From: CAZVWV01 sp964631745 | Lineage (GTDB): Bacteria; Bdellovibrionota_C; UBA2361; JBGSMV01 | Direction: 5' to 3' | Length of the DNA stretch: 14,845 nucleotides | Assembly (NCBI GenBank): GCA_964631745.1 | Contig: CAZVWV010000100.1 | Location: 1-14,845, forward strand | Part shown: positions 1 to 5,714 of the stretch, one piece after another | Numbering within the stretch: position 1 is the stretch's first letter | Layout of the letters: every line of letters starts with the position of its first letter | Notes under the pieces: model-generated | Told to the model about the DNA's origin: nothing | What the model saw: the letters and a program-made list of their open reading frames with translations, nothing else | The model's database searches: none | Program-made: the position numbers and the translations under genes

Positions 1-2
1 TG

Positions 3-137
3 GCCTCCGTGGTTAAAGACCCAAATTACAATGTCTTACCGGACAGCAGTGAGGGTGAGTACCAATTCCTAGAAAACTTCAAGAGATTCAGACAGATTCG
101 CCACCGCGCTACGATTCAACTGCTCTTTCTAGGATAA
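3..137 (+). CDS. 3' end of an unidentified gene (partial)
   Basis: An open frame enters from the left edge and runs for 44 codons to a TAA at 135-137, while the other two forward frames stop earlier (TAA at 13-15, TAG at 70-72). The readable tail is polar and then basic, with an aromatic-basic stretch ENFKRFRQIRHR followed by a short hydrophobic end (IQLLFLG). I do not recognise the protein. It is not the PanB C-terminus that might be expected next to panC. A 6-bp hairpin lies just after the stop, which fits a real gene end. The call rests only on the open frame and its position, so it could be chance. Confidence 0.45.
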   Translation, partial: ASVVKDPNYNVLPDSSEGEYQFLENFKRFRQIRHRATIQLLFLG

Positions 138-140
138 TGA

Positions 141-157
141 CGAAGTACAACACTTCG
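141..157 (+). terminator. Weak hairpin after the partial gene
   Basis: CGAAGT (141-146) and ACTTCG (152-157) form a perfect 6-bp stem with the 5-nt loop ACAAC. It begins 3 nt after the stop at 137. No T tract follows, so it may be a 3'-end stabiliser or a weak terminator rather than a strong intrinsic one. Confidence 0.35.
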
Positions 158-186
158 GTTACAATACCATCGATATGCAAAAATAA

Positions 187-216
187 TTGATCCCAAAGTA
201 TTTTATATTTTATCAT
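187..216 (+). promoter_or_regulatory. Predicted sigma70-like promoter for panC
   Basis: TTGATC (187-192), an 18-bp spacer and TATCAT (211-216) match the -35/-10 consensus at 4/6 and 5/6. The surrounding 180-220 stretch is AT-rich. The predicted transcript would start near 223, giving a leader of about 30 nt that begins with the hairpin at 226-238. This is a consensus match only. Confidence 0.4.
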
Positions 217-225
217 TAGCATAGT

Positions 226-252
226 CCCCGAAACGGGGCTTTTGTAACCCCG
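226..252 (+). promoter_or_regulatory. Hairpin with U-run abutting the panC start, possible attenuator
   Basis: CCCCG (226-230) pairs perfectly with CGGGG (234-238) across an AAA loop and is followed by CTTTT (239-243), which has the form of a small intrinsic terminator. A second CCCCG (248-252) ends immediately before the panC ATG and could pair with the same CGGGG. The two pairings are mutually exclusive. The element may simply terminate transcription from the upstream gene, or it may form a switch in the panC leader. It leaves no room for a Shine-Dalgarno sequence. Confidence 0.5.
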
Positions 253-1119
253 ATGAATCTTTTTAAATCAATCCAGGAGCTGCGCACGCATCTCTATCAA
301 CAGCGATTACAAGACAGATCGGTGGCGCTGGTTCCTACGATGGGTGCTTTGCATCGCGGCCACATGAGCCTAATAGAGCGCGCCCGCAAGGAAGCCGACA
401 TAGTGGCCGTGTCTATCTTTGTTAATCCCGCGCAATTTAATAACAGTGAAGATTTGGCAAAGTATCCTCGAACGCTTGAGACGGATGCCTCGCTCTGTGA
501 GGCAGCGGGGGTTAACATTCTTTTTGCTCCGGACGCAGAAGAGATATATCCAGGCGGCCTTGGTCAGGCAATTAGCTCTGCCGGAGTTTCTAGAGTTACT
601 CCATCTGCTTGTAGCAAGGGCCTATGCGGCAAAACCCGGCCCGGGCATTTCGAGGGGGTGACCACGGTAGTGAGTATTCTGTTTAATATTTTTCAACCCG
701 ATATCGCAGTTTTTGGCGAGAAGGATTATCAGCAGCTAAAAGTCATAGAAGCCATGGTACGGGAGCTTCATTTCCAAGTAGGAATCGTCGGTGCCCCGCT
801 CGTGCGTGACGCGGATGGTCTGGCGCTTAGTTCCAGAAATGAGAGGCTTAGTGCGGCAGAGAGAGGCCGCGCGCTAAATATCCCCAGGGCGTTACTGGCT
901 GCCAAAGAGAACTTCGATAGCGGAGTGCGGGACGCCGGGGAACTTGTTAAACAAGTGAGCGCTTTATTAACCGCTGAAAAGGAAATCTCCATAGACTATG
1001 TTGAAGTTGTGGATTGTGATTCCTTGGAGCCGCTTAATAAAATTAGCACCAACGCCCAGCTGCTTGTGGCGGCGTTCGTGGGCAAGGTGCGGCTGATTGA
1101 TAATATTCGCTTGGGGTAA
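253..1119 (+). CDS. panC: Pantothenate synthetase (pantoate-beta-alanine ligase)
   Basis: PanC joins pantoate and beta-alanine with ATP, via a pantoyl-adenylate, to make pantothenate, the precursor of coenzyme A, in the cytoplasm. The 288-aa length is normal for the family. Visible signatures are the HIGH-type nucleotide-binding segment PTMGALHRGH (28-37, H34 and H37), FVNPAQF (56-62), RPGHFEGV (129-136), GEKDYQQ (155-161) and LSSRN (192-196). The ATG at 253 gives the usual distance of about 27 residues before PTMG, so it is kept although no Shine-Dalgarno precedes it and a hairpin ends only 14 nt upstream. No panB or panD is adjacent, so the pathway genes are scattered in this genome. It converges on the next gene with a 33-bp gap that holds no clear terminator. 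Confidence 0.97.
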   Translation: MNLFKSIQELRTHLYQQRLQDRSVALVPTMGALHRGHMSLIERARKEADIVAVSIFVNPAQFNNSEDLAKYPRTLETDASLCEAAGVNILFAPDAEEIYPGGLGQAISSAGVSRVTPSACSKGLCGKTRPGHFEGVTTVVSILFNIFQPDIAVFGEKDYQQLKVIEAMVRELHFQVGIVGAPLVRDADGLALSSRNERLSAAERGRALNIPRALLAAKENFDSGVRDAGELVKQVSALLTAEKEISIDYVEVVDCDSLEPLNKISTNAQLLVAAFVGKVRLIDNIRLG

Positions 1120-1152
1120 ATTGTAGCTTCCACCGCATGCTCTATGCATCAG

Positions 1153-2646
1153 TTATGTCTGGGGTTCCTCACTCGAAGGGTCCGGGCTATCGCCGGTTAG
1201 GGCAGGACAATCGCAATCAATGTCTAAACCATTTCTATCGAGAAGATAAACTAGGTCAGAGGCGCGATAGAAAATTTGCTGGATTATTTCTTGCTTTAGC
1301 TTTTCGTCTAAACCCACGGCCATCTCTTCAAAATCACGCAAAATCCCTTGCTTGAAAGAGGCGACGGCATCGCCAGCAGACACCATTTCTCTGACGTTTT
1401 TAAAATGTAAGACCTCAGCCTTCGCTTTTTCCACTGAACAGTCAAGCTTTGCTGCAATAACTTCATGTGGCATCCCTTGGTCGAGCGCAACATTTAACAA
1501 TCTAATACTACGAGGCATTATAACGTCGAAACGCAGGTTGCCTGCATGTTGGTGGTAGTTATAATAGCCGTAGCCATAATGTTCGGCCGCAAGAATCTTG
1601 TCTTTACTGAGATAATCGTCGCGCCCTTCGAAATTTATTACCTCATCTACGATGGCTGACTGAAGATTCTCAAGCTCTTCATAAACCTCCTGATCAAGTG
1701 TCATGTATCCGATATCGCAGAGATACTCTAACAAGCAACGAAAGAGAAAGGGGGCATAAACAAACAGTTCTATGCTTGTAAGCATGGTCAATGCCGAAAA
1801 GCGTTCGGCATATTCGATGCTCTCTTCACTCGAAAGTCCTGATATGGGTCGTGCCTCGAGATCGTAAGACGCATAGAATTCCTGAAGCATCATATGGGCA
1901 ATGAAGGCATGTTTCTCGATGTGCGGATCTACCTCTCTATAAGTCAGCCAACGAGCAAACTGTTGATCAAAGTCTCGCTCAAAGCCATTTAAGGCTTGCT
2001 CACGTTCGTCACGCGTGGCGCTAGTTTTAATCAAGGCATCTAACTCTCGTATCCCAGACACGATTCTCCGATCCTGCGGTGATACTTTGAAACTCTTAAT
2101 AGGGTCAGGCAGGTCACAATTAACAATTCTGGACACCGGTGCGCGATCGTGACTTACCAGCAAGATCCCCTTGGAGAGCGCCCGCTGGTCTTCGGCCGGA
2201 ATTGCCCAATTCCACCGATACAAAACAGAGTTAACAAAAAAAGCTACTATTCCAGTCTCGGATTCTATATCGTCACCCGCTTGCTTTCGCAATTTCGAAA
2301 TTTGCCCCACGGCTTTTTTTGACGCCTGATCAAGGGTATTGATGAGCGGGGAAGACAGGTAGTTCAAAAATTCCTTCCATATAATCTGAAGCTCGTTTAG
2401 GTCAATCGCACGCTGCTTCTCATTTGCTTGCGCAAAAAGAGCGATTTCATTTAGGGCATCAAAGGCTTCCTCAAAGGATAATTCTTCAAAAGTATCAAGA
2501 TGCGCAAAATCGTCAAGAGATTCTGACTCATCAGAAGGCTCCGAGTCATACGCAAGCGCAAGATTCCTTTCCGCGATCTCTTCTCTCTTAGCTCTTAGTT
2601 TCGAGGCGTTACGTAATTGCTTTCCAAACTCTTTCTTATTCACCAT
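1153..2646 (-). CDS. Unidentified large soluble protein, acidic N-terminal segment
   Basis: I do not recognise this 497-aa protein. It starts with a basic stretch (MVNKKEFGKQLRNASKLRAK), then an acidic region (about 34-60, rich in Asp, Glu and Ser), then predicted mostly helical sequence without a signal peptide. Residues 296-310 are hydrophobic (FVYAPFLFRCLLEYL) but short for a membrane helix. A Tyr/His-rich segment (GYGYYNYHQH, 358-367) precedes a stretch at about 386-413 that resembles a helix-turn-helix (ALDQGMPHEVIAAKLDCSVE). The C-terminus carries CDC (488-490) and an acidic tail. The frame stays open upstream to a TTG at 2730. I prefer the ATG at 2646, preceded by GGGA about 4 nt away, but the longer 525-aa form is not excluded. 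It is separated from the next leftward gene by 236 bp containing its own candidate promoter. Confidence 0.8.
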   Translation of the reverse strand: MVNKKEFGKQLRNASKLRAKREEIAERNLALAYDSEPSDESESLDDFAHLDTFEELSFEEAFDALNEIALFAQANEKQRAIDLNELQIIWKEFLNYLSSPLINTLDQASKKAVGQISKLRKQAGDDIESETGIVAFFVNSVLYRWNWAIPAEDQRALSKGILLVSHDRAPVSRIVNCDLPDPIKSFKVSPQDRRIVSGIRELDALIKTSATRDEREQALNGFERDFDQQFARWLTYREVDPHIEKHAFIAHMMLQEFYASYDLEARPISGLSSEESIEYAERFSALTMLTSIELFVYAPFLFRCLLEYLCDIGYMTLDQEVYEELENLQSAIVDEVINFEGRDDYLSKDKILAAEHYGYGYYNYHQHAGNLRFDVIMPRSIRLLNVALDQGMPHEVIAAKLDCSVEKAKAEVLHFKNVREMVSAGDAVASFKQGILRDFEEMAVGLDEKLKQEIIQQIFYRASDLVYLLDRNGLDIDCDCPALTGDSPDPSSEEPQT

Positions 2647-2766
2647 ACAATCCCATAAAATGTGATTACGAACAAAATTAATCTTACCCGGCACCAGCAG
2701 CGCGGCCGCGCTTCCGTCGATTGTGATCAATAGAGGTTTAAGCGCTGCGCACCTAGAGTTCGGGTA

Positions 2767-2791
2767 AGCCGGAAGATTCTAGCCGGATTCT
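2767..2791. repeat. Imperfect tandem direct repeat over a candidate -10
   Basis: AGCCGGAAGATTCT (2767-2780) is followed at once by AGCCGGATTCT (2781-2791), the same unit minus three bases. It overlaps the -10 of the predicted leftward promoter for the large unidentified protein, so it could be an operator or a chance slippage duplication. Confidence 0.5.
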
Positions 2792-2803
2792 GGCGAAAAA
2801 CAA
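2776..2803 (-). promoter_or_regulatory. Predicted promoter for the large unidentified gene
   Basis: Read leftward, TTGTTT (2803-2798), a 16-bp spacer and TAGAAT (2781-2776) give a -10 matching 5/6 and a -35 matching 3/6. The transcript would begin near 2769, which leaves a leader of about 123 nt to the ATG at 2646 or about 40 nt to the TTG at 2730. The gap 2647-2882 also holds an AT-rich inverted repeat (CGAAAA at 2794-2799, TTTTCG at 2807-2812) and nothing else I can support. Confidence 0.3.
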
Positions 2804-2882
2804 ATGTTTTCGTTATCGGCGTGCCGTTAAAGTGTCGCAAAAATAGGGATTGGGTCCGATGTTTATGATGCTATCGCTAACC

Positions 2883-3320
2883 CTACCACTTCCCCGTAAA
2901 ATACTGATGCCCTTTACGATCGGTCCTGGCATCAGTCTCGTCGACTTTGACGCAGTTGTCGTAGTCCGCTGGATTATTAGTAAATTGGCCCTCGCAATCG
3001 TAGAGCGCGTCGGAGTCCTGAGTCGTTCTAGATGCTTCTTGGGCTTGGTTAGCGAGGTCGTCGGTTTGCCGTAGGATATCTATATGCACCTCCGGCGGCA
3101 AGTCTCTTCTGCTAAAGATGTACACTACGATCGCGAGCGCCAGTGCTGTCAGGCCCACAAAAAAAAGATACGGCTTAGGATGCCTTCGAATGACCACGTG
3201 AGAGTAGTCCGGGAGGGGGGCTGGGTTCTCTTGCTGATCGGAATCAGTTGGATACCCCCAATTGTTGGCACTTGGGTTACCCTTAGAATCGTGCAGATTT
3301 GGTTCCTTCCTCTCCCGCAT
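2883..3320 (-). CDS. Unidentified single-pass membrane protein
   Basis: This 145-aa protein has an Asn/Pro-rich, hydrophilic N-terminal segment of about 46 residues and one hydrophobic helix at about 51-69 (YLFFVGLTALALAIVVYIF). The helix is flanked by RRHPKP before and SRR after. A polar, acidic C-terminal domain follows, with two cysteines (C109, C123) that could form a disulfide if it lies outside the cytoplasm. The N-in orientation is my inference. It starts 15 bp after the stop of the secreted protein upstream, so the two are very likely co-transcribed. No Shine-Dalgarno is evident before the ATG. I do not recognise a family. Confidence 0.75.
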   Translation of the reverse strand: MRERKEPNLHDSKGNPSANNWGYPTDSDQQENPAPLPDYSHVVIRRHPKPYLFFVGLTALALAIVVYIFSRRDLPPEVHIDILRQTDDLANQAQEASRTTQDSDALYDCEGQFTNNPADYDNCVKVDETDARTDRKGHQYFTGKW

Positions 3321-3335
3321 TCTTGGCCGCTATGG

Positions 3336-4106
3336 TTAGTGCTTAACAGTGCGCTTGGCAGTGCTTCCGCGCTGATTTGATCCTGATTTTGCGCCGCTAC
3401 CGCGATCACCTGAGTCTTGCCCTCGATCAATTTGAAGCCCAATCGTTCCGTAAAGATTAGGCATCTTCTCTTTGATCAAGCGTAGAAGCTCGGCTGTGTC
3501 ATTGACTGCTTTGGCCTGTGAACTCTCGGCAGCATAGCGTGCTTTGAAATATTGTAGTTTGTCGGTGCCCGTTCCAATTTCATTTTCCACGGCAGCTTGG
3601 CAGCGTATGTATCTGGGCCGTACGTCTCGCGTAAAATCCTGAACGGTTCGCATCAGTCCGGTGCTAATCATAAATTCTTCGCGGCGTTCCATCTCGTTTT
3701 TAATCCAGCTTTTCCAAAACTTCGTGAGAGTGGGGCACTCGGCGCTTCCTTTTAATTTAGATGACATAATCTCTCCTTCGAGAAGCGCGTCTAAAACCAT
3801 TTTACAAGTACCTTTCTGCGTAGTGCAGTAAAGATAAACTGCGTTCATATACAAAATGGCGTTGTCGTCTAACGACTTAAGTTCGGCATTGCCCGATTCG
3901 GGAAGTGATTTTGTTGCGCTGCTCAAGGCCTCGAAATATTCAAGGCTTCTTCGTTGGCCCGCGGTATAGGGGTCTTCACTAGCGTTATCGGATTCAAGCT
4001 CGAACTCTCCTGAAAGTTCCGGCCTGGAGCGGTCTTGGGCGAAAGATAGGTGTACTGGTGTTAAGAATAAAAGCGCATATATTATAGTAACTATTGGTTT
4101 GGTCAT
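3336..4106 (-). CDS. Unidentified secreted protein with four cysteines
   Basis: This 256-aa protein begins with a clear Sec signal peptide (hydrophobic residues about 5-20, likely cleavage after SFA at 23), which points to the periplasm or outside. No lipobox cysteine is present. The mature part has four cysteines (C94, C101, C124, C169), enough for two disulfides, and is largely helical and charged. It ends in a low-complexity Gly/Ser/Arg/Lys tail (about 227-256). The function is unknown to me. It heads a two-gene unit with the membrane protein downstream (15-bp gap), so an envelope role for the pair is a reasonable inference. The ATG at 4106 lacks a Shine-Dalgarno, but a good extended -10 lies 6 nt upstream, which suggests a leaderless message. 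Confidence 0.8.
   Translation of the reverse strand: MTKPIVTIIYALLFLTPVHLSFAQDRSRPELSGEFELESDNASEDPYTAGQRRSLEYFEALSSATKSLPESGNAELKSLDDNAILYMNAVYLYCTTQKGTCKMVLDALLEGEIMSSKLKGSAECPTLTKFWKSWIKNEMERREEFMISTGLMRTVQDFTRDVRPRYIRCQAAVENEIGTGTDKLQYFKARYAAESSQAKAVNDTAELLRLIKEKMPNLYGTIGLQIDRGQDSGDRGSGAKSGSNQRGSTAKRTVKH
4061..4088 (+). promoter_or_regulatory. Predicted promoter for the cupin gene
   Basis: TTAAGA (4061-4066, 4/6), a 16-bp spacer and TATAGT (4083-4088, 5/6) lie inside the first codons of the divergent secreted-protein gene. Transcription would begin near 4095, about 47 nt before the GTG start. Confidence 0.3.
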
Positions 4107-4112
4107 TTAAGC

Positions 4113-4121
4113 ATTTTACCA
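4113..4121 (-). promoter_or_regulatory. Extended -10 promoter, leaderless start of the secreted protein
   Basis: Read leftward the sequence is TGG-TAAAAT, a TGn extended -10 (4121-4113), followed by 6 nt and then the ATG at 4106. Transcription would start at or next to the A of the ATG. No good -35 is present, as is common for extended -10 promoters. Confidence 0.45.
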
Positions 4122-4141
4122 GAGTTATCGAGGAGCGAACA

Positions 4142-4528
4142 GTGAGGGTTATTAGGTCAAGTGAAATGGAGTTTGTTGCTGCGAGTCATGAAGAGAAAAG
4201 CGCTCCGGGTAGCTTAAAGAAGGTGCTGTGCGTAAGAGATGATTTGATTCCTGGGCGAGTTCAGATGATCAACTGGGCCATGATTGCGGTCGGTAACGAG
4301 TTTCGACCGCACTATCACGAGGATATGCAGGAAGCTTTTGTAATTTTGGAAGGCCAGGCAGAAATTACGATAGGCGGGGAAAAGGAGCGGCTTTCTAAGG
4401 GGGACCTGGTGCTTATTCCCGAGCGAGCCGTTCACGTGATGAAAAACATCGGGCCGACCGATTTGCACTATATCGCTCTTGGCATCGCGCGCGAAACTGG
4501 GGGAAAGACGGTAGTAGTGGAGGCATAA
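4142..4528 (+). CDS. Single-domain cupin protein
   Basis: A 128-aa protein with both cupin motifs. Motif 1 covers G51 to G71 with H57, H59 and E64. Motif 2 covers GDLVLIPERAVH with H98, followed by N102. The three histidines and one glutamate form the usual divalent-metal site of the double-stranded beta-helix fold. Small cupins of this type include metal-dependent isomerases, dioxygenases and sugar- or ligand-binding proteins, and nothing here selects among them. The frame is open to a TTG at 4094, but I choose the GTG at 4142 because GAGGAG stands exactly 6 nt before it and because the longer form would overlap the divergent gene. It converges on the desaturase gene with a 32-bp gap lacking a terminator hairpin. 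Confidence 0.88.
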   Translation: MRVIRSSEMEFVAASHEEKSAPGSLKKVLCVRDDLIPGRVQMINWAMIAVGNEFRPHYHEDMQEAFVILEGQAEITIGGEKERLSKGDLVLIPERAVHVMKNIGPTDLHYIALGIARETGGKTVVVEA

Positions 4529-4560
4529 TACTGAGCGGTTACCGGTGTCGAGCGGCAAAG

Positions 4561-5445
4561 CTATTTTGCCAGGGCTTCCTGATAGATTCGTTCTGGGGGA
4601 GATCTCAAATCCCAGACTATTCCAAACCACGACAAGATCTTTAAAGCATAGTGACTTAGATCTATTTCCCACCAGTAAAACCCTTGGCGCTCTGAGCCCG
4701 GGTAGCGGTGGTGGTTGTTATGCCAACCTTCGCCAAGCGTGATTATCGCCAAGAGCCAGTTATTGCGGCTGTCATCGCCGGTCTTAAAGCGCGGTTTTCC
4801 GATTAGGTGCGTGAGCGAGTTGATTGCAAAAGTTCCGTGATACAAAAGGGTAGTGCTAACGCAAAAGCCCCAGATGAAAAGTTGGAAAGGCGTTACTTCC
4901 AGTGAGGGGTAATAATGCATTAGGAAGTATCCAAGTCCCAATACAAAAGCGATTAACGTGAGCGGTGCGACTAGGTGATTACGGTCTATAAATTTAAGCT
5001 CCGGGAACTGCAAAAGATCTCTCACTAGATCCAGGCGAGGTTGCAAATATTGAGTGCTTAAGACCCATCCGACATGTGCCCACCATAGTCCGTAAATCCT
5101 GGGCGGATGAATATCTTCAGGGGTGTCGGAAAATTGATGATGGTGCCGGTGATGCGAAGCCCACCAGATAGGTCCTTTCTGTGCCGACGAGGCTCCCAAG
5201 AATGCCAATATAAATTGAAATACGCGGCTAGTCTTGAAAGTGCGATGAGAAAAATAACGGTGGTAGCCGCCGGTTATGGCGAACATGCGAATGAGATAAA
5301 GCGCGATACAGATGCCAAATGCCACCCAACTAAACTTCACGAAAAACACAAGCAGGCAGCCCGCATGGATAGACCAAAACACAGACTGTTTAAGGAAATT
5401 AGCAAGTGGCGTTTCCGCCTGAGGTTCTGAATAAATCGGGTTCAT
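4561..5445 (-). CDS. Membrane fatty-acid (acyl-CoA delta-9-type) desaturase
   Basis: This di-iron integral-membrane desaturase of 294 aa introduces a double bond into acyl chains, probably delta-9 on acyl-CoA or acyl-lipid substrates, and so adjusts membrane fluidity. The three histidine boxes are intact: HRYFSH (62-67), HRHHH (99-103) and HNNHH (242-246), plus H213 in NSLTH. The C-terminal QGFYWWEIDLSHY segment is typical of the stearoyl-CoA desaturase-like family. Hydrophobic segments lie at about 23-56, 75-86, 159-178 and 188-207. The frame is open to a GTG at 5532, but a strong promoter at 5460-5488 lies inside that extension, so the ATG at 5445 is the better start. Substrate and position of desaturation cannot be read from sequence. 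It diverges from the zinc operon. Confidence 0.92.
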   Translation of the reverse strand: MNPIYSEPQAETPLANFLKQSVFWSIHAGCLLVFFVKFSWVAFGICIALYLIRMFAITGGYHRYFSHRTFKTSRVFQFILAFLGASSAQKGPIWWASHHRHHHQFSDTPEDIHPPRIYGLWWAHVGWVLSTQYLQPRLDLVRDLLQFPELKFIDRNHLVAPLTLIAFVLGLGYFLMHYYPSLEVTPFQLFIWGFCVSTTLLYHGTFAINSLTHLIGKPRFKTGDDSRNNWLLAIITLGEGWHNNHHRYPGSERQGFYWWEIDLSHYALKILSWFGIVWDLRSPPERIYQEALAK

Positions 5446-5459
5446 AATGATTGGGCGGT

Positions 5460-5488
5460 ATTTTAAAGCTATTTCCAGGAGTTGGCAA
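5460..5488 (-). promoter_or_regulatory. Strong sigma70-like promoter for the desaturase
   Basis: Read leftward: TTGCCA (5488-5483, 5/6), a 17-bp spacer and TAAAAT (5465-5460, 5/6). The transcript would start near 5453, only about 8 nt before the ATG at 5445, with no Shine-Dalgarno. This is the best promoter match I see in the window and it argues against the upstream GTG start. Confidence 0.6.
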
Positions 5489-5533
5489 AGGAGCTGGGTA
5501 GCGAGAGGGTGTGCCTTGCCGCGATAAACCACG

Positions 5534-5547
5534 GCCGCGCTCGCGGC
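5534..5547. repeat. GC-rich inverted repeat in the desaturase-znuA gap
   Basis: GCCGCG (5534-5539) and CGCGGC (5542-5547) form a perfect 6-bp inverted repeat around CT. It lies about 45 bp upstream of the desaturase -35. A protein site or a chance GC-rich palindrome are both possible. Confidence 0.35.
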
Positions 5548-5578
5548 GGCATAAAGTCAAATATAGTTCGTAAGATCA

Positions 5579-5649
5579 AGAGCTTAGTGCTCTCAAGAAA
5601 AGTCTCTGAGACTCTCTGAGAAAAGTCCCAAGAAAAGTCTCTGAGACTC
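5579..5649. repeat. Palindrome and direct-repeat cluster upstream of znuA
   Basis: A 21-bp unit occurs twice without mismatch (5594-5614 and 5629-5649, 35 bp apart). Each copy contains the perfect palindrome AGTCTC-T-GAGACT (5601-5613 and 5636-5648). A third shorter core, TCTC-T-GAGA, lies between them at 5613-5621, 10 bp after the first core. AAAAGTC recurs at 5598, 5621 and 5633. A further inverted repeat, AGAGC-TTAGT-GCTCT, is at 5579-5593. Relative to the predicted znuA start the cores are centred near -106, -96 and -71. The sequence is unlike the Zur boxes I know. Confidence 0.7.
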
Positions 5650-5677
5650 GCCTGACCCCAGGTCTCGTTGGCCGCAC

Positions 5678-5706
5678 TTCGTATGTGCTCGCAAATAGGG
5701 TACAAT
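5678..5706 (+). promoter_or_regulatory. Predicted promoter of the zinc operon
   Basis: TTCGTA (5678-5683, 3/6), a 17-bp spacer and TACAAT (5701-5706, 5/6). The -10 ends 8 nt before the ATG at 5715, so the message would be leaderless or nearly so. No Shine-Dalgarno precedes the ATG, which agrees with this. Confidence 0.4.
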
Positions 5707-5714
5707 CCTGCGCG

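Noticed and set aside
3..137. Identity as the end of panB upstream of panC
   Set aside because: The visible residues do not match the PanB C-terminus, so the partial gene is left unnamed.
5446..5532. N-terminal extension of the desaturase from a GTG at 5532
   Set aside because: A strong promoter (5460-5488) lies within this stretch, and the extension does not resemble the family's N-terminus.
5579..5649. CRISPR array
   Set aside because: Only two full repeat copies exist, with no equal-length unique spacers and no cas genes; the repeats are better read as regulatory or slippage repeats.
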